From Betaproteobacteria bacterium (lineage in GTDB: Bacteria > Pseudomonadota > Gammaproteobacteria > Burkholderiales > SG8-41), in assembly GCA_947476215.1 (NCBI GenBank), contig CANJQI010000041.1, positions 1-34,443 of the forward strand: 34,443 nucleotides of DNA, in the 5' to 3' direction. The position numbers and the translations under genes were made by a program. This document shows positions 8,632 to 16,071 of the stretch, piece after piece. The notes below the pieces were generated by a model. The model did no database searches. It saw only the letters and a list, made by a program, of their open reading frames with translations, and was not told where the DNA came from. Position 1 is the stretch's first letter. Every line of letters begins with the position of its first letter.

Positions 8632-8716
8632 CGGTGAATCCGGTGGCAATTAAAGATGCGGAAGTTTACCGCAACGCTGGATGGGTGTTGCGCGTCTGCG
8701 CGTGTAGCACGGGAAT

Positions 8717-9697
8717 TCAATTGACACTGAGGGCGGATGCTTTGAGCACCGTTCCCCATTTGGTGTTTTCTGTCGCCAGGTGGTCAGCGAACTGTCGCGG
8801 CGCGCCAGCGGTTACGCGTGCGCCGTCGGCGGCCAACCGTGCCCCGATGTCGGGATGCTGAAAAATCCTCACCAGCGCGTTGTTTAGCCGCAAAATGATC
8901 GCGCGTGGCGTACCGGTGGGTGCGACCAGCCCATACCAAGTCTCCGCTGCGTAGGCCGGCACACCGGCCTCGGCTATCGTCGGAATGTCGGCGGCGATCG
9001 ACAGGCGCTCCGGACTGATGACGCCCAGTGCGCGTAGTTTGCCGTTTCTGACGTGGGGCAGCGCGGAAAGCGCATTATTGAAGAATATCTCGACGCGGCC
9101 GGCAATGACGTCGGACAGCGCCGCTGCGCTGCCCTGATAGGGCACATTTACCAAAGTGATCCCGGTCTGTACTCTGAACAACTCCGCGGCAAGGTGAGAT
9201 CCGGTGCCTTTGCCTGTTGATGCGTAGTTAATGGCGCCCGGTTTCTCGCGTGCCAGCGCGATCAACTCCTTGACCGACCTGGCGGTCAGCGACACGGTGG
9301 TCACGAGTATATTGGGTGTCGCCGCAAGCTGAGCAATCGATGCGAAGTCCCGTGCCGGTACATACGGGAGATTGCTTTGCATGAGCGGAAGAACGCACAA
9401 TATTCCGCCCGTCGCCATCAACAACGTATAACCATCAGGCGCGGCTTTGACGGCGATATGCGCGCCGACCACGCCATCAGCGCCGGCACGGTTGTCGATG
9501 ACCAGCGGTTTGTCCAGGGTCGCGCTTAATGCGGGAACCGTAATACGCGCAACGATGTCGACTCCGGAGTCCGGCGGAAACGGCACGATGACGCGTATCG
9601 ATTTTGCTGGATACTCTGCCGCGCCGGCAGCAGCGCACGCGATCAACATCGCGCATGCCGGGTGCAGTGCTTTCAGGGCAAACGGCGAATTGGTCAT
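8717..9697 (-). CDS. Tripartite tricarboxylate transporter (Bug family) substrate-binding protein
   Basis: A 326-residue periplasmic binding protein of the Bug/TctC family. It has a signal peptide (about residues 1-27, ending near AAAGAAEYP) and the family motifs IRVIVPFPPDSGVDIVAR, NRAGADGVVGAHIA, APDGYTLLMATGG and PTIAEAGVPAYAAETWYGLVAP. The ligand (usually a carboxylate) cannot be told from sequence. No TctA/TctB membrane genes are nearby, which is common for this expanded family. ATG 9697 is chosen because it directly precedes the signal peptide. It ends 85 bp before moeA on the same strand, so co-transcription is possible; its position inside a molybdenum cofactor block is unusual. Confidence 0.9.
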   Translation of the reverse strand: MTNSPFALKALHPACAMLIACAAAGAAEYPAKSIRVIVPFPPDSGVDIVARITVPALSATLDKPLVIDNRAGADGVVGAHIAVKAAPDGYTLLMATGGILCVLPLMQSNLPYVPARDFASIAQLAATPNILVTTVSLTARSVKELIALAREKPGAINYASTGKGTGSHLAAELFRVQTGITLVNVPYQGSAAALSDVIAGRVEIFFNNALSALPHVRNGKLRALGVISPERLSIAADIPTIAEAGVPAYAAETWYGLVAPTGTPRAIILRLNNALVRIFQHPDIGARLAADGARVTAGAPRQFADHLATENTKWGTVLKASALSVN

Positions 9698-9775
9698 AAT
9701 GGGACAGCAGGCGTCAATGCAATGGCGTGGGTGCACGCATCGCAGTATTATCCGTCATCTTCGGCATGGCATCAC

Positions 9776-10261
9776 ATGAAAATATTCGGCATTGCGGGTT
9801 ATTCGGAATCGGGAAAAACCACCCTGATCGAAAAGCTGATTCCGGTATTCACCGGGGGTGGAATGTGCGTGTCCCTGATAAAACACGCACACCACAAATT
9901 CGACATCGATCATCCCGGCAAGGATTCCTACCGGCATCGTCATGCCGGTTGCACCGAAGTATTGGTGGCCTCGTCGGCACGCTGGGCATTGATGCACGAA
10001 CTGCGGGGGGCGGCAGAACCGGACCTCGACGAGCTTGTTCGGCACATTTCGCCATGCGATTTGTTGCTGGTCGAAGGCTTCAAGTTTCATCCGATTCCGA
10101 AACTCGAAGTCCACCGTAGCGCCGTAGGCGATCCCTTTTTGCATCCGAATGACCCGCATATCGTGGCGATCGCATCGGATCACCGCCTGGACACGGATCT
10201 GCGGCGCTTCGATATTAACGACGTTGCCGGGATTGCAACGTTTATCCGGGAATATGCCTAA
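9776..10261 (+). CDS. mobB: Molybdopterin-guanine dinucleotide biosynthesis adapter MobB
   Basis: A 161-residue P-loop GTP-binding protein that assists MobA in forming the guanine dinucleotide form of the molybdenum cofactor. Walker A is GYSESGKTTL (residues 7-16). The family segments SLIKHAHHKFDIDHPGKDSYRHRHAG and DLLLVEGFKFHPIPKLEVHR are clear. I chose ATG 9776 (MKIFGIAGYSESG); the open frame extends upstream but that part is unrelated to the family and would overlap the divergent gene. It opens the rightward series mobB-moaD-moaE-modE-modABC; moaD starts 18 bp downstream. Confidence 0.95.
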   Translation: MKIFGIAGYSESGKTTLIEKLIPVFTGGGMCVSLIKHAHHKFDIDHPGKDSYRHRHAGCTEVLVASSARWALMHELRGAAEPDLDELVRHISPCDLLLVEGFKFHPIPKLEVHRSAVGDPFLHPNDPHIVAIASDHRLDTDLRRFDINDVAGIATFIREYA

Positions 10262-10279
10262 GAGTAAAATCGCGTAGTC

Positions 10280-10534
10280 ATGATTACCATACTCTATTTC
10301 GCGAGCTTGCGAGAAAACCTGGGCAGGGGGGCGGAACAGATCGCCCTGCCGACCGGCACGTGCGACCTCAAATCGTTGCGTGCACTGCTGCGCGCGCGCG
10401 GAGCGGCTTGGGGACAAGCGATGGCGGACGGTAGCCGGGTGCGCGCAGCGGTCAACCAGGATCTGGCCGGGGATGATGCGGCGATTAAAGACGGTGACGA
10501 AATCGCGTTTTTTCCACCCGTGACGGGGGGCTGA
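10280..10534 (+). CDS. moaD: Molybdopterin synthase sulfur carrier subunit MoaD
   Basis: An 84-residue ubiquitin-fold protein, the small subunit of molybdopterin synthase. The C-terminal Gly-Gly (FFPPVTGG), which carries the thiocarboxylate used to make the dithiolene, is intact. The N-terminal strand ITILYFASLRENLGRG is typical. The stop is directly followed by moaE (1 bp gap), so the two subunits are probably coupled in translation. Confidence 0.95.
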   Translation: MITILYFASLRENLGRGAEQIALPTGTCDLKSLRALLRARGAAWGQAMADGSRVRAAVNQDLAGDDAAIKDGDEIAFFPPVTGG

Positions 10535-10535
10535 C

Positions 10536-10994
10536 ATGCCAGTTCGCATTCAAACCGAGGATTTCGAAGCCGGGCGCGAAATCGCCAACCTGCGTCGCGA
10601 TAATGCCGCCGTCGGGGCGATCGCGAGTTTCATCGGCGTGGTGCGCGACCTCAACGACGGCGCCAAAGTCGCGGGCATGACGCTGGAGCACTATCCGGGC
10701 ATGACCGAAAAATCTATTGCTGGGATCATCGAGCAGGCCAAGGAGCGCTGGAATATCCACGATGCGCTGGTGGTGCATCGGGTGGGGGAATTGAAACCGC
10801 TCGACCAGATCGTGCTGGTGGCGGTGACCGGTGCGCATCGCGGCGAGGCGTTTTCGGCGTGCGAGTTCATCATGGATTACCTTAAAACACACGCGCCCTT
10901 CTGGAAGAAGGAGCAGACACCGGGTGGATCGCGCTGGGTCGAGGCGCGCGAAAGTGACGATGTCGCCGTGCAACGCTGGCAGTCGAAGGCCTGA
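10536..10994 (+). CDS. moaE: Molybdopterin synthase catalytic subunit MoaE
   Basis: A 152-residue large subunit of molybdopterin synthase, which converts cyclic pyranopterin monophosphate to molybdopterin with MoaD thiocarboxylate. Conserved parts are GAIASFIGVVRD, LEHYPGMTEK, HRVGELKPLDQIVLVAV, HRGEAFSACEFIMDYLK and the catalytic-lysine segment APFWKKEQTPGGSRWV. Length matches the family. It sits 1 bp after moaD and 17 bp before the modE-like gene. Confidence 0.96.
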   Translation: MPVRIQTEDFEAGREIANLRRDNAAVGAIASFIGVVRDLNDGAKVAGMTLEHYPGMTEKSIAGIIEQAKERWNIHDALVVHRVGELKPLDQIVLVAVTGAHRGEAFSACEFIMDYLKTHAPFWKKEQTPGGSRWVEARESDDVAVQRWQSKA

Positions 10995-11011
10995 GCCGCG
11001 CGAACATCACG

Positions 11012-11401
11012 ATGCCGCGAGTCGTCGCCAAAACGAGTGTCCGAATACTCGCCGGTTCCGCATTTGCCATCGGTCCGGGCAAGGCCGACCTGCTGCAGGC
11101 GATCAGTGAAACCGGATCCATTTCTGCGGCAGCACGCAGCATGGGGATGTCTTATCGACGCGCTTGGTTGCTGATAGACACCATGAACCAGTGTTTCCGT
11201 GAACCTGTGGTCGATACCGCGACCGGCGGTAGTGGCGGTGGAGGGGCACAGATTACACCGTTCGGCATTGCGGCGCTCAAGATTTATCGAAAGATGGACG
11301 CGAACGCGGCTACTGCCGTATCCAGGCATATGACCGATTTCTCCAGGCTCTTGGCCAAGGCTCCCCGACCGGTAAAGCGTAATGGCCGCGGCGAAGCGTA
11401 G
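11012..11401 (+). CDS. Short ModE-type molybdate-responsive regulator (DNA-binding domain only)
   Basis: A 129-residue protein matching the N-terminal winged helix-turn-helix domain of ModE. The helix-turn-helix segment LLQAISETGSISAAARSMGMSYRRAWLLID lies at about residues 28-58, and the wing region ends with the glycine stretch GGSGGGGAQITPFG typical of this domain. Full ModE (about 260 residues) carries two C-terminal Mop/TOBE repeats that bind molybdate; these are absent here. Such short forms exist in other proteobacteria. It lies between moaE and modA, and a perfect ModE-type operator stands in front of modA, so control of modABC is the likely role. How it senses molybdate is not shown by the sequence. 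Confidence 0.85.
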   Translation: MPRVVAKTSVRILAGSAFAIGPGKADLLQAISETGSISAAARSMGMSYRRAWLLIDTMNQCFREPVVDTATGGSGGGGAQITPFGIAALKIYRKMDANAATAVSRHMTDFSRLLAKAPRPVKRNGRGEA

Positions 11402-11536
11402 CCGTGAGGTGTCATCGCCCGAGGCCTCATTACTCGCGTAGCCGGTCACGGTAGCGCAGGCGACCCGCCTGCATTCGTTGTCGGAGCGGGCAGAGACAGT
11501 CTGCACTGTCACAATATTTTAGATGTGCCCCATGAT

Positions 11537-11564
11537 TTGACTTTCGCGCAGTTTTCGTTATATT
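11537..11564 (+). promoter_or_regulatory. Sigma-70 type promoter of modABC
   Basis: A -35 element TTGACT (11537-11542) and a -10 element TATATT (11559-11564) are separated by 16 bp; each matches the consensus at five of six positions. The -10 lies inside the left arm of the ModE-type operator, so a bound repressor would block polymerase. The modA start is 39 bp beyond the -10. Confidence 0.7.
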
Positions 11565-11580
11565 CGTAAGAATATAACGA
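11555..11580. promoter_or_regulatory. ModE operator (molybdenum box)
   Basis: A perfect inverted repeat with 10-bp arms: TCGTTATATT (11555-11564) and AATATAACGA (11571-11580), spacer CGTAAG. It closely resembles the known ModE site form CGnTATATA-N6-TATATAACG. It is 23 bp before the modA start and overlaps the -10 of the promoter, which fits molybdate-dependent repression of modABC. Confidence 0.85.
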
Positions 11581-11603
11581 CTGACCAACACCGGAGAAAC
11601 GCA

Positions 11604-12386
11604 ATGATTCAGGCATTTGCCCCGATCAATAGTGTTCTACGGATTCTCGGGACGGCGTTGTTGCTGTTATTTTCGGGGACTATTGAGGCGCAAAACTTGG
11701 TGGTGTTCGCGGCGGCGAGTCTCAGGGAAGCGCTGGACGATGTGACGCAGCAGTTTCAGCGAGCCAACAGCCAGAAAGTCGTAGTCTCGTACGCAGCCAC
11801 TCCCGCGCTGGCAAAACAGATAGAGAATGGCGCGCCCGCGGACGTGTTTATTTCCGCGGACCTGGATTGGATGGACTACGTAGAACAACGCAAGTTCATC
11901 AATACGGCTACCCGCGCCAATCTGCTGCGCAACCGGCTGGTGCTAATCGCACCGGTAGACAGCAAGTTGCAGACCGATATCAAGCCGGGCGTCCCGCTGC
12001 TCCGACTGCTTGGTGACGGCAAACTGGCCATGGCTGATCCGGACAGCGTGCCGGCCGGAAAATATGGTAAGGCGGCGCTGGAAAAACTCGGCGTGTGGGG
12101 CGGCGTGGAGAGCAAGGTGGCACGTGCGGACAACGTGCGCACGGCGCTCAACTTTGTCGCACGCGGTGAAGCGCCGTTCGGGGTGGTTTACGAAACCGAT
12201 GCCTTTGCTGAAAAGAAAGTGCGTGTCGTTGCCCGTTTCTCCCAGGACACCCATCCCGCGATCATTTATCCTGTGGCAGTGGTTGCATCGAGCAAACAAG
12301 CGGCCGCGCTGTCTTTCGTCAGTTATCTGCAATCCCGGGAAGCACGCGTCATATTTGAAAAATACGGCTTTAGTAGGGATCATTAG
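11604..12386 (+). CDS. modA: Molybdate ABC transporter substrate-binding protein ModA
   Basis: A 260-residue periplasmic molybdate-binding protein. The signal peptide covers about residues 1-29 (hydrophobic LRILGTALLLLFSG, cleavage near IEAQ). Typical ModA segments are NLVVFAAASLREALDDV, ENGAPADVFISADLDWMDY, NRLVLIAP, ADPDSVPAGKYGKAALEKLG, RADNVRTALNFVARGEAPFGVVYETDA and YPVAVVASSKQAAALSFVSYLQS. ATG 11604 has GGAGA about 8 bases upstream. It is the first gene behind the ModE operator and is followed by a hairpin-forming gap before modB. Confidence 0.96.
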   Translation: MIQAFAPINSVLRILGTALLLLFSGTIEAQNLVVFAAASLREALDDVTQQFQRANSQKVVVSYAATPALAKQIENGAPADVFISADLDWMDYVEQRKFINTATRANLLRNRLVLIAPVDSKLQTDIKPGVPLLRLLGDGKLAMADPDSVPAGKYGKAALEKLGVWGGVESKVARADNVRTALNFVARGEAPFGVVYETDAFAEKKVRVVARFSQDTHPAIIYPVAVVASSKQAAALSFVSYLQSREARVIFEKYGFSRDH

Positions 12387-12448
12387 AGTGTCTAGCCATA
12401 ACCAATTCTGCCTGCAACACATACAACTTTCGTTATGTTAGGCACTCT
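12385..12448 (+). promoter_or_regulatory. Long imperfect hairpin filling the modA-modB gap
   Basis: The left arm (12385-12402) and right arm (12432-12448) pair as AGAGTG/CACTCT, CTA/TAG and CATAAC/GTTATG, with one U-G wobble and a small internal loop, closing a 29-base loop. The structure starts on the modA stop codon and ends 3 bases before the modB start. No T run follows, so it is not a classic terminator. A role in protecting modA mRNA or in lowering modB expression is inferred, by analogy with hairpins between binding-protein and permease genes in other ABC operons. Confidence 0.55.
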
Positions 12449-12451
12449 TAG

Positions 12452-13153
12452 ATGTTAGAACTAAGCCCGGCAGAGTGGGAGGTCATACAGCTCAGCCTCA
12501 AGGTCGCGTTCTGGAGCGTGCTGTGCAGCCTGCCTCTGTCGGTTGCCGTGGCAGTTCTGCTGGCCCGCACTCATTTCCCCGGCAAGAGTGTATTTGATGC
12601 GCTCGTGCACCTGCCGCTGGTATTGCCCCCTGTGGTGATCGGCTATTTTCTGCTGCTGCTGCTGGGCCGGCGCGGACCGCTTGGGGCACTTCTGGAGGAA
12701 TATTTCGGCATTGTCGTCGCGTTTCGCTGGACCGGCGCAGCCCTGGCAGCGGGCATCATGGGTTTTCCTCTGATGGTGCGAGCGATCCGGCTCTCGGTAG
12801 AGGCCGTGGATATGGGTATCGAGGCCGCGGCGCGCACGCTGGGTGCCACGCGCTGGCGCGTATTCTTCACGGTGACCATGCCGCTTGCCTTACCCGGAAT
12901 ACTGACCGGTGCGCTGCTGTCGTTCGCGCGCGGCCTCGGTGAATTCGGCGCAACGATAACGTTCGTGTCCAATATCCCGGGTGAAACCCGCACACTGCCG
13001 CTCGCGATTTACACGCAGACGCAGGTGCCGGGCGGGGATACGCAGGCGCTGCGCCTGAGCGTGATTGCGGTTGCACTTTCGGTGGTGGCGCTGATGCTCT
13101 CAGAGTGGATGGTACAGCGCGCCCAGCGGCGTGCCAAGGGGTATGATGCTTAG
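12452..13153 (+). CDS. modB: Molybdate ABC transporter permease ModB
   Basis: A 233-residue inner membrane permease of the ModABC importer. Five to six hydrophobic segments are seen, starting with LSLKVAFWSVLCSLPLSVAVAVLLAR. The ATPase-coupling EAA loop is EAARTLGATRWRVFFTVTMPLALPGILTG, followed by RGLGEFGATITFVSNIPGETRTLPLAIY, typical of ModB. The start (MLELSPAEWEVIQLSL) gives the usual length. Its last codons overlap the modC start by 11 bp. Confidence 0.96.
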   Translation: MLELSPAEWEVIQLSLKVAFWSVLCSLPLSVAVAVLLARTHFPGKSVFDALVHLPLVLPPVVIGYFLLLLLGRRGPLGALLEEYFGIVVAFRWTGAALAAGIMGFPLMVRAIRLSVEAVDMGIEAAARTLGATRWRVFFTVTMPLALPGILTGALLSFARGLGEFGATITFVSNIPGETRTLPLAIYTQTQVPGGDTQALRLSVIAVALSVVALMLSEWMVQRAQRRAKGYDA

Positions 13154-14237
13154 GGTCAACATCCACAAGAAGCTCGACAAGTTCGAGCTTGTCGCGGACT
13201 TCAGCAGCGACTCGGGCATTACTGCGTTGTTCGGCCGATCAGGTGCGGGCAAGACCACGCTGATCAATGTTGTGGCGGGGCTGGTGCGACCAGATCGCGG
13301 CACCATTGAAGTCAATGGGGAATGGCTGTTCGACAGTACGCGCAACATCGACGTGCCGGTAGCGCGCCGTCGCGTAGGCTATGTTTTTCAGGAAGGGCGA
13401 TTATTTCCGCATCTTACGGTGCGAGGCAACCTCGAATACGGATATGAGCTTGTGTGTCCCGGGGAGCGCTACGTCAGATTCGCGCAGGTTGTGGATTTGC
13501 TCAGCCTCGGACATCTACTCGAACGGCGGCCGGCCCGGCTGTCCGGCGGCGAGAAACAACGAGTCGCCATCGGACGCGCACTGCTGGCGAGTCCGCGCGT
13601 CTTGCTGATGGATGAGCCGCTGGCGTCGCTGGACGGCCCACGCAAAGAGGAAATCCTCCAGTACATCGAACGTCTTCACCTTGAAATCAAGGTGCCCATC
13701 GTATACGTCACTCATTCAGTTGAAGAGATAGTCCGCCTGGCGGAGACCGTGGTATTGATGGCCGGTGGCAGCGTAATAATGGCAGGCAAAGCGGGCGAGG
13801 TCATGGGGCGGCCGGAATTGCGGATACCGACAGGAGTATTCGAAGGCGGAACCCTGATCGACGCGAAAGTCGCCGCGCACGACATGGATTATGACCTCAC
13901 CATCGTGGACTTCGCGGGCGAGCGCCTGATCGTTTCCGGGGTTATCGCACGGATCGGAGCGGACATCCGTGTGCGCATACGTGCGCGCGACGTCGCATTG
14001 GCCCTGTCGCGTCCTACCGACGTTAGTGTCCTTAACGTTCTCGCGGGCCACGTGGTCGATGTGGCGTATGAACTTGACTCAACCGCGTATGTGCGCGTCG
14101 ACGTAGCGGGGGCTATGCTGCTTGCACGCATCACGCGCTTCTCGGTTGAACGCCTGTCTCTGGAGCCTGGCCGAGAAGTTTTTGCGTTGATAAAAGCGGT
14201 TACCTTGGACGGCCACAGCGCCGGATTCGACGGATAG
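13143..14237 (+). CDS. modC: Molybdate ABC transporter ATP-binding protein ModC
   Basis: A 364-residue ATPase of the ModABC importer. Walker A is GRSGAGKTT, the Q-loop lies in YVFQEGRLFPHL, the signature is LSGGEKQRVAIGRAL, Walker B is VLLMDEPLASLD and the H-loop is VYVTHS. The C-terminal part (about residues 290-355) is the Mop/TOBE oxyanion-binding domain (SVLNVLAGHVVDV...VALIKAV-like), which may sense intracellular molybdate. Two adjacent ATG codons (13143 and 13146) are possible starts behind AAGGGG at 13136-13141. It is the last gene of the operon. Confidence 0.95.
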   Translation: MMLRVNIHKKLDKFELVADFSSDSGITALFGRSGAGKTTLINVVAGLVRPDRGTIEVNGEWLFDSTRNIDVPVARRRVGYVFQEGRLFPHLTVRGNLEYGYELVCPGERYVRFAQVVDLLSLGHLLERRPARLSGGEKQRVAIGRALLASPRVLLMDEPLASLDGPRKEEILQYIERLHLEIKVPIVYVTHSVEEIVRLAETVVLMAGGSVIMAGKAGEVMGRPELRIPTGVFEGGTLIDAKVAAHDMDYDLTIVDFAGERLIVSGVIARIGADIRVRIRARDVALALSRPTDVSVLNVLAGHVVDVAYELDSTAYVRVDVAGAMLLARITRFSVERLSLEPGREVFALIKAVTLDGHSAGFDG

Positions 14238-14285
14238 GCCATCGTTGCATTCGTCAGGGTCCATATGGGGCTATCACTGCAAAAA

Positions 14286-14314
14286 TTGCTATCCCCCTGA
14301 AAACTCTGTAGAAT
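14286..14314 (+). promoter_or_regulatory. Promoter of the rpsF operon
   Basis: TTGCTA (14286-14291) and TAGAAT (14309-14314) are 17 bp apart and fit a sigma-70 promoter (four of six and five of six consensus bases). It is the best promoter in the gap between modC and rpsF and leaves a leader of roughly 95 bases before the rpsF start. Confidence 0.6.
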
Positions 14315-14359
14315 TTGCTCCTCTGTCGCAGCCCATGGGGGCGGCGACGTTAGTCCTTG

Positions 14360-14385
14360 CCTCACCGCGAACGCATCGCGGGAGG
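14360..14385 (+). promoter_or_regulatory. Candidate S6:S18 autoregulatory leader hairpin
   Basis: A hairpin in the rpsF leader: CCTC (14360-14363) pairs with GAGG (14382-14385) and CCGCGA (14365-14370) with TCGCGG (14376-14381), closing the loop ACGCA, with one bulged A at 14364. The sequence CACCG (14363-14367) sits at the bulge. A stem-loop with a CACCG/CCG element is the known feature of the S6:S18-binding leader found before rpsF in many bacteria. Assignment rests on position and motif, not on a covariance model. Confidence 0.5.
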
Positions 14386-14416
14386 CCTGTCAATTCAGCC
14401 CACAAGGAGATACTTG

Positions 14417-14824
14417 ATGCGACATTATGAAGTTGCTTTTATTGTACATCCCGACCAGAGCGAGCAGGTGCCGGGTATGGTTGAGCGTTATCGCTCCGCC
14501 GTGTTGTCCAAGGGTGGAAAGATACACCGCCTTGAGGATTGGGGGCGTCGCCAGATGGCCTATCCGATCCAGAAAATGCACAAGGCGCACTACCTGCTCA
14601 TGAACATCGAGTGCAACAATGAAACCCTGGAAGAGCTCGAGCATTCTTTCAAATTCAATGACGCCATTCTGCGTCACATGATCTTGAAGATGACCGAAGC
14701 CGTGGTTACGCCGTCGCCGATGATGAAGGAGGAGAAATCGCGTTCCCTGACACAGGTTCAGGACGCCGCCACCTCGAAGCCGGCGCCCAGCGCAGCAGCA
14801 CCGGTGGCAGCCACCGCGGCGTAA
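14417..14824 (+). CDS. rpsF: Small ribosomal subunit protein bS6
   Basis: A 135-residue ribosomal protein that binds 16S rRNA together with S18. The core ([21 protein letters not shown] ... [14 protein letters not shown]) is typical and is followed by an alanine/proline-rich tail ([16 protein letters not shown]) that varies among species. ATG 14417 has a strong Shine-Dalgarno AAGGAGA at 14404-14410. The stop is directly followed by the GTG start of priB. Confidence 0.97.
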   Translation: MRHYEVAFIVHPDQSEQVPGMVERYRSAVLSKGGKIHRLEDWGRRQMAYPIQKMHKAHYLLMNIECNNETLEELEHSFKFNDAILRHMILKMTEAVVTPSPMMKEEKSRSLTQVQDAATSKPAPSAAAPVAATAA

Positions 14825-15139
14825 GTGAATCGCAATGAGGTCACAATCGACTGCAAGTTGCTGAAGCGCGGCGCGATACGTTTTACACCGGCCGGAGTAC
14901 CCATTTTTGATTTCGTAGTCGGGCATAGCTCGATGCAGATGGAAGCGGGTAGCCAGCGTAAAGTCCGGTGTGAAGTCGAGGCTACAGCAATCGGCGAATT
15001 GGCGACCAGTATAGGCGCACTCAAACTCAATCAACCGGTTCGGATCAGCGGATTCCTTTCGCAAAGCGGCATAGGCAATCGCAAGCTCGCGTTGCATGTG
15101 CAAAAGGTGGAAGCGCTCCGCAACGGTGACCAGGCATAA
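14825..15139 (+). CDS. priB: Primosomal replication protein PriB
   Basis: A 104-residue single-strand DNA-binding OB-fold protein of the replication restart primosome (PriA-PriB-DnaT in enterics). The segments [43 protein letters not shown] and [12 protein letters not shown] match the family. It begins with GTG directly after the rpsF TAA, which points to translational coupling, and lies between rpsF and rpsR as is usual in beta- and gammaproteobacteria. Confidence 0.94.
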   Translation: MNRNEVTIDCKLLKRGAIRFTPAGVPIFDFVVGHSSMQMEAGSQRKVRCEVEATAIGELATSIGALKLNQPVRISGFLSQSGIGNRKLALHVQKVEALRNGDQA

Positions 15140-15162
15140 AACACGGGATCAAGGAGAACAAT

Positions 15163-15453
15163 ATGGCAATGGCACGAGGCAGAAACGCAAAGGGCAAAGG
15201 CAAGAATGACAAGGACAAGAAACGCGGTTCGAAGAATCTGTTTCGCCGCAAGAAGTTTTGCCGTTTTACCGCGGAAAAAGTAAAGCAGATCGATTACAAG
15301 GATATCGATGTGCTCAAGGAATTCATTAACGAGAACGGCAAGATCATTCCGGCGCGTATTACCGGAACCAAGGCTCGTTATCAGCGCCAGCTGAGCGACG
15401 CCATCAAGCGTGCCCGGTTCATGGCGCTGTTGCCGTTCACCGATTTGCACTAA
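15163..15453 (+). CDS. rpsR: Small ribosomal subunit protein bS18
   Basis: A 96-residue ribosomal protein. The core ([21 protein letters not shown] ... [34 protein letters not shown]) is highly conserved. An N-terminal Lys/Arg/Gly-rich extension of about 20 residues ([20 protein letters not shown]) makes it longer than the 75-residue E. coli protein. Shine-Dalgarno AAGGAGA at 15151-15157 fixes the start at ATG 15163. Confidence 0.97.
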   Translation: MAMARGRNAKGKGKNDKDKKRGSKNLFRRKKFCRFTAEKVKQIDYKDIDVLKEFINENGKIIPARITGTKARYQRQLSDAIKRARFMALLPFTDLH

Positions 15454-15470
15454 GGGTTAAGGGGATAGCG

Positions 15471-15923
15471 ATGCAGATAATACTTCTGGAAAAAGTTATC
15501 AATCTCGGACAGTTGGGCGATGTCGTCAAGGTCAAGGATGGCTTTGCTCGCAACTTTCTGATTCCTCAGGGCAAGGCCAAGCGCGCCACCGAATCAAATC
15601 TGGCGGAATTCGAAAAGCGGCGCGCCGAACTTGAGAAAGCGCAGAATGAAGCGCTGGCACAGGCGCAGGAACGGGCCGCGAAGCTGGACGGCCTGATGGT
15701 GCAAATCACCCAGAAAGCCGGCGTCGATGGCAAACTGTTCGGATCCGTGACCAACGTGGACATCTCCGATGCATTGAAGGCGCAGGGATTCGACGTACCC
15801 AAAGCGGCAATACGCATGCCGGAAGGTCCGCTCAAGCAGATCGGAGATCAGCAACTCAAGGTGGCGTTGCACGCCGACGTCGTGGTGAGTATTACGGTGT
15901 CCGTGTTGGGTGATGCACAATAG
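15471..15923 (+). CDS. rplI: Large ribosomal subunit protein bL9
   Basis: A 150-residue ribosomal protein with the conserved N-terminal domain [36 protein letters not shown], a long connecting helix (about residues 41-75) and the C-terminal domain with [20 protein letters not shown] and the end segment [14 protein letters not shown]. Length is normal. AAGGGG lies just upstream of the start. It is the last gene of the operon and is followed by a strong terminator. Confidence 0.97.
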   Translation: MQIILLEKVINLGQLGDVVKVKDGFARNFLIPQGKAKRATESNLAEFEKRRAELEKAQNEALAQAQERAAKLDGLMVQITQKAGVDGKLFGSVTNVDISDALKAQGFDVPKAAIRMPEGPLKQIGDQQLKVALHADVVVSITVSVLGDAQ

Positions 15924-15950
15924 CCTGATTCATAACTATTTTTTGCAGTG

Positions 15951-15980
15951 AAAAAAGGGCTGGCGACAGCCCTTTTTTTT
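15951..15980 (+). terminator. Intrinsic terminator after rplI
   Basis: The stem AAAAAAGGGCTG (15951-15962) pairs with CAGCCCTTTTTT (15967-15978) around the tetraloop GCGA, followed by further T bases to 15980. This is a textbook rho-independent terminator 27 bases after the rplI stop and separates the ribosomal operon from dnaB. Confidence 0.93.
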
Positions 15981-16071
15981 GGGTAAATTGACCGTTGCCG
16001 CACCTTCTGGCCGGACTCTCACGGCCGCATCCGCATCAACCAACACATAGCAGTTATTCCAGGACACCGCC

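Noticed and set aside
9755-10549. A 264-codon leftward open frame opposite mobB and moaD
   Set aside because: It covers two clearly recognised genes on the other strand and has no recognisable motif.
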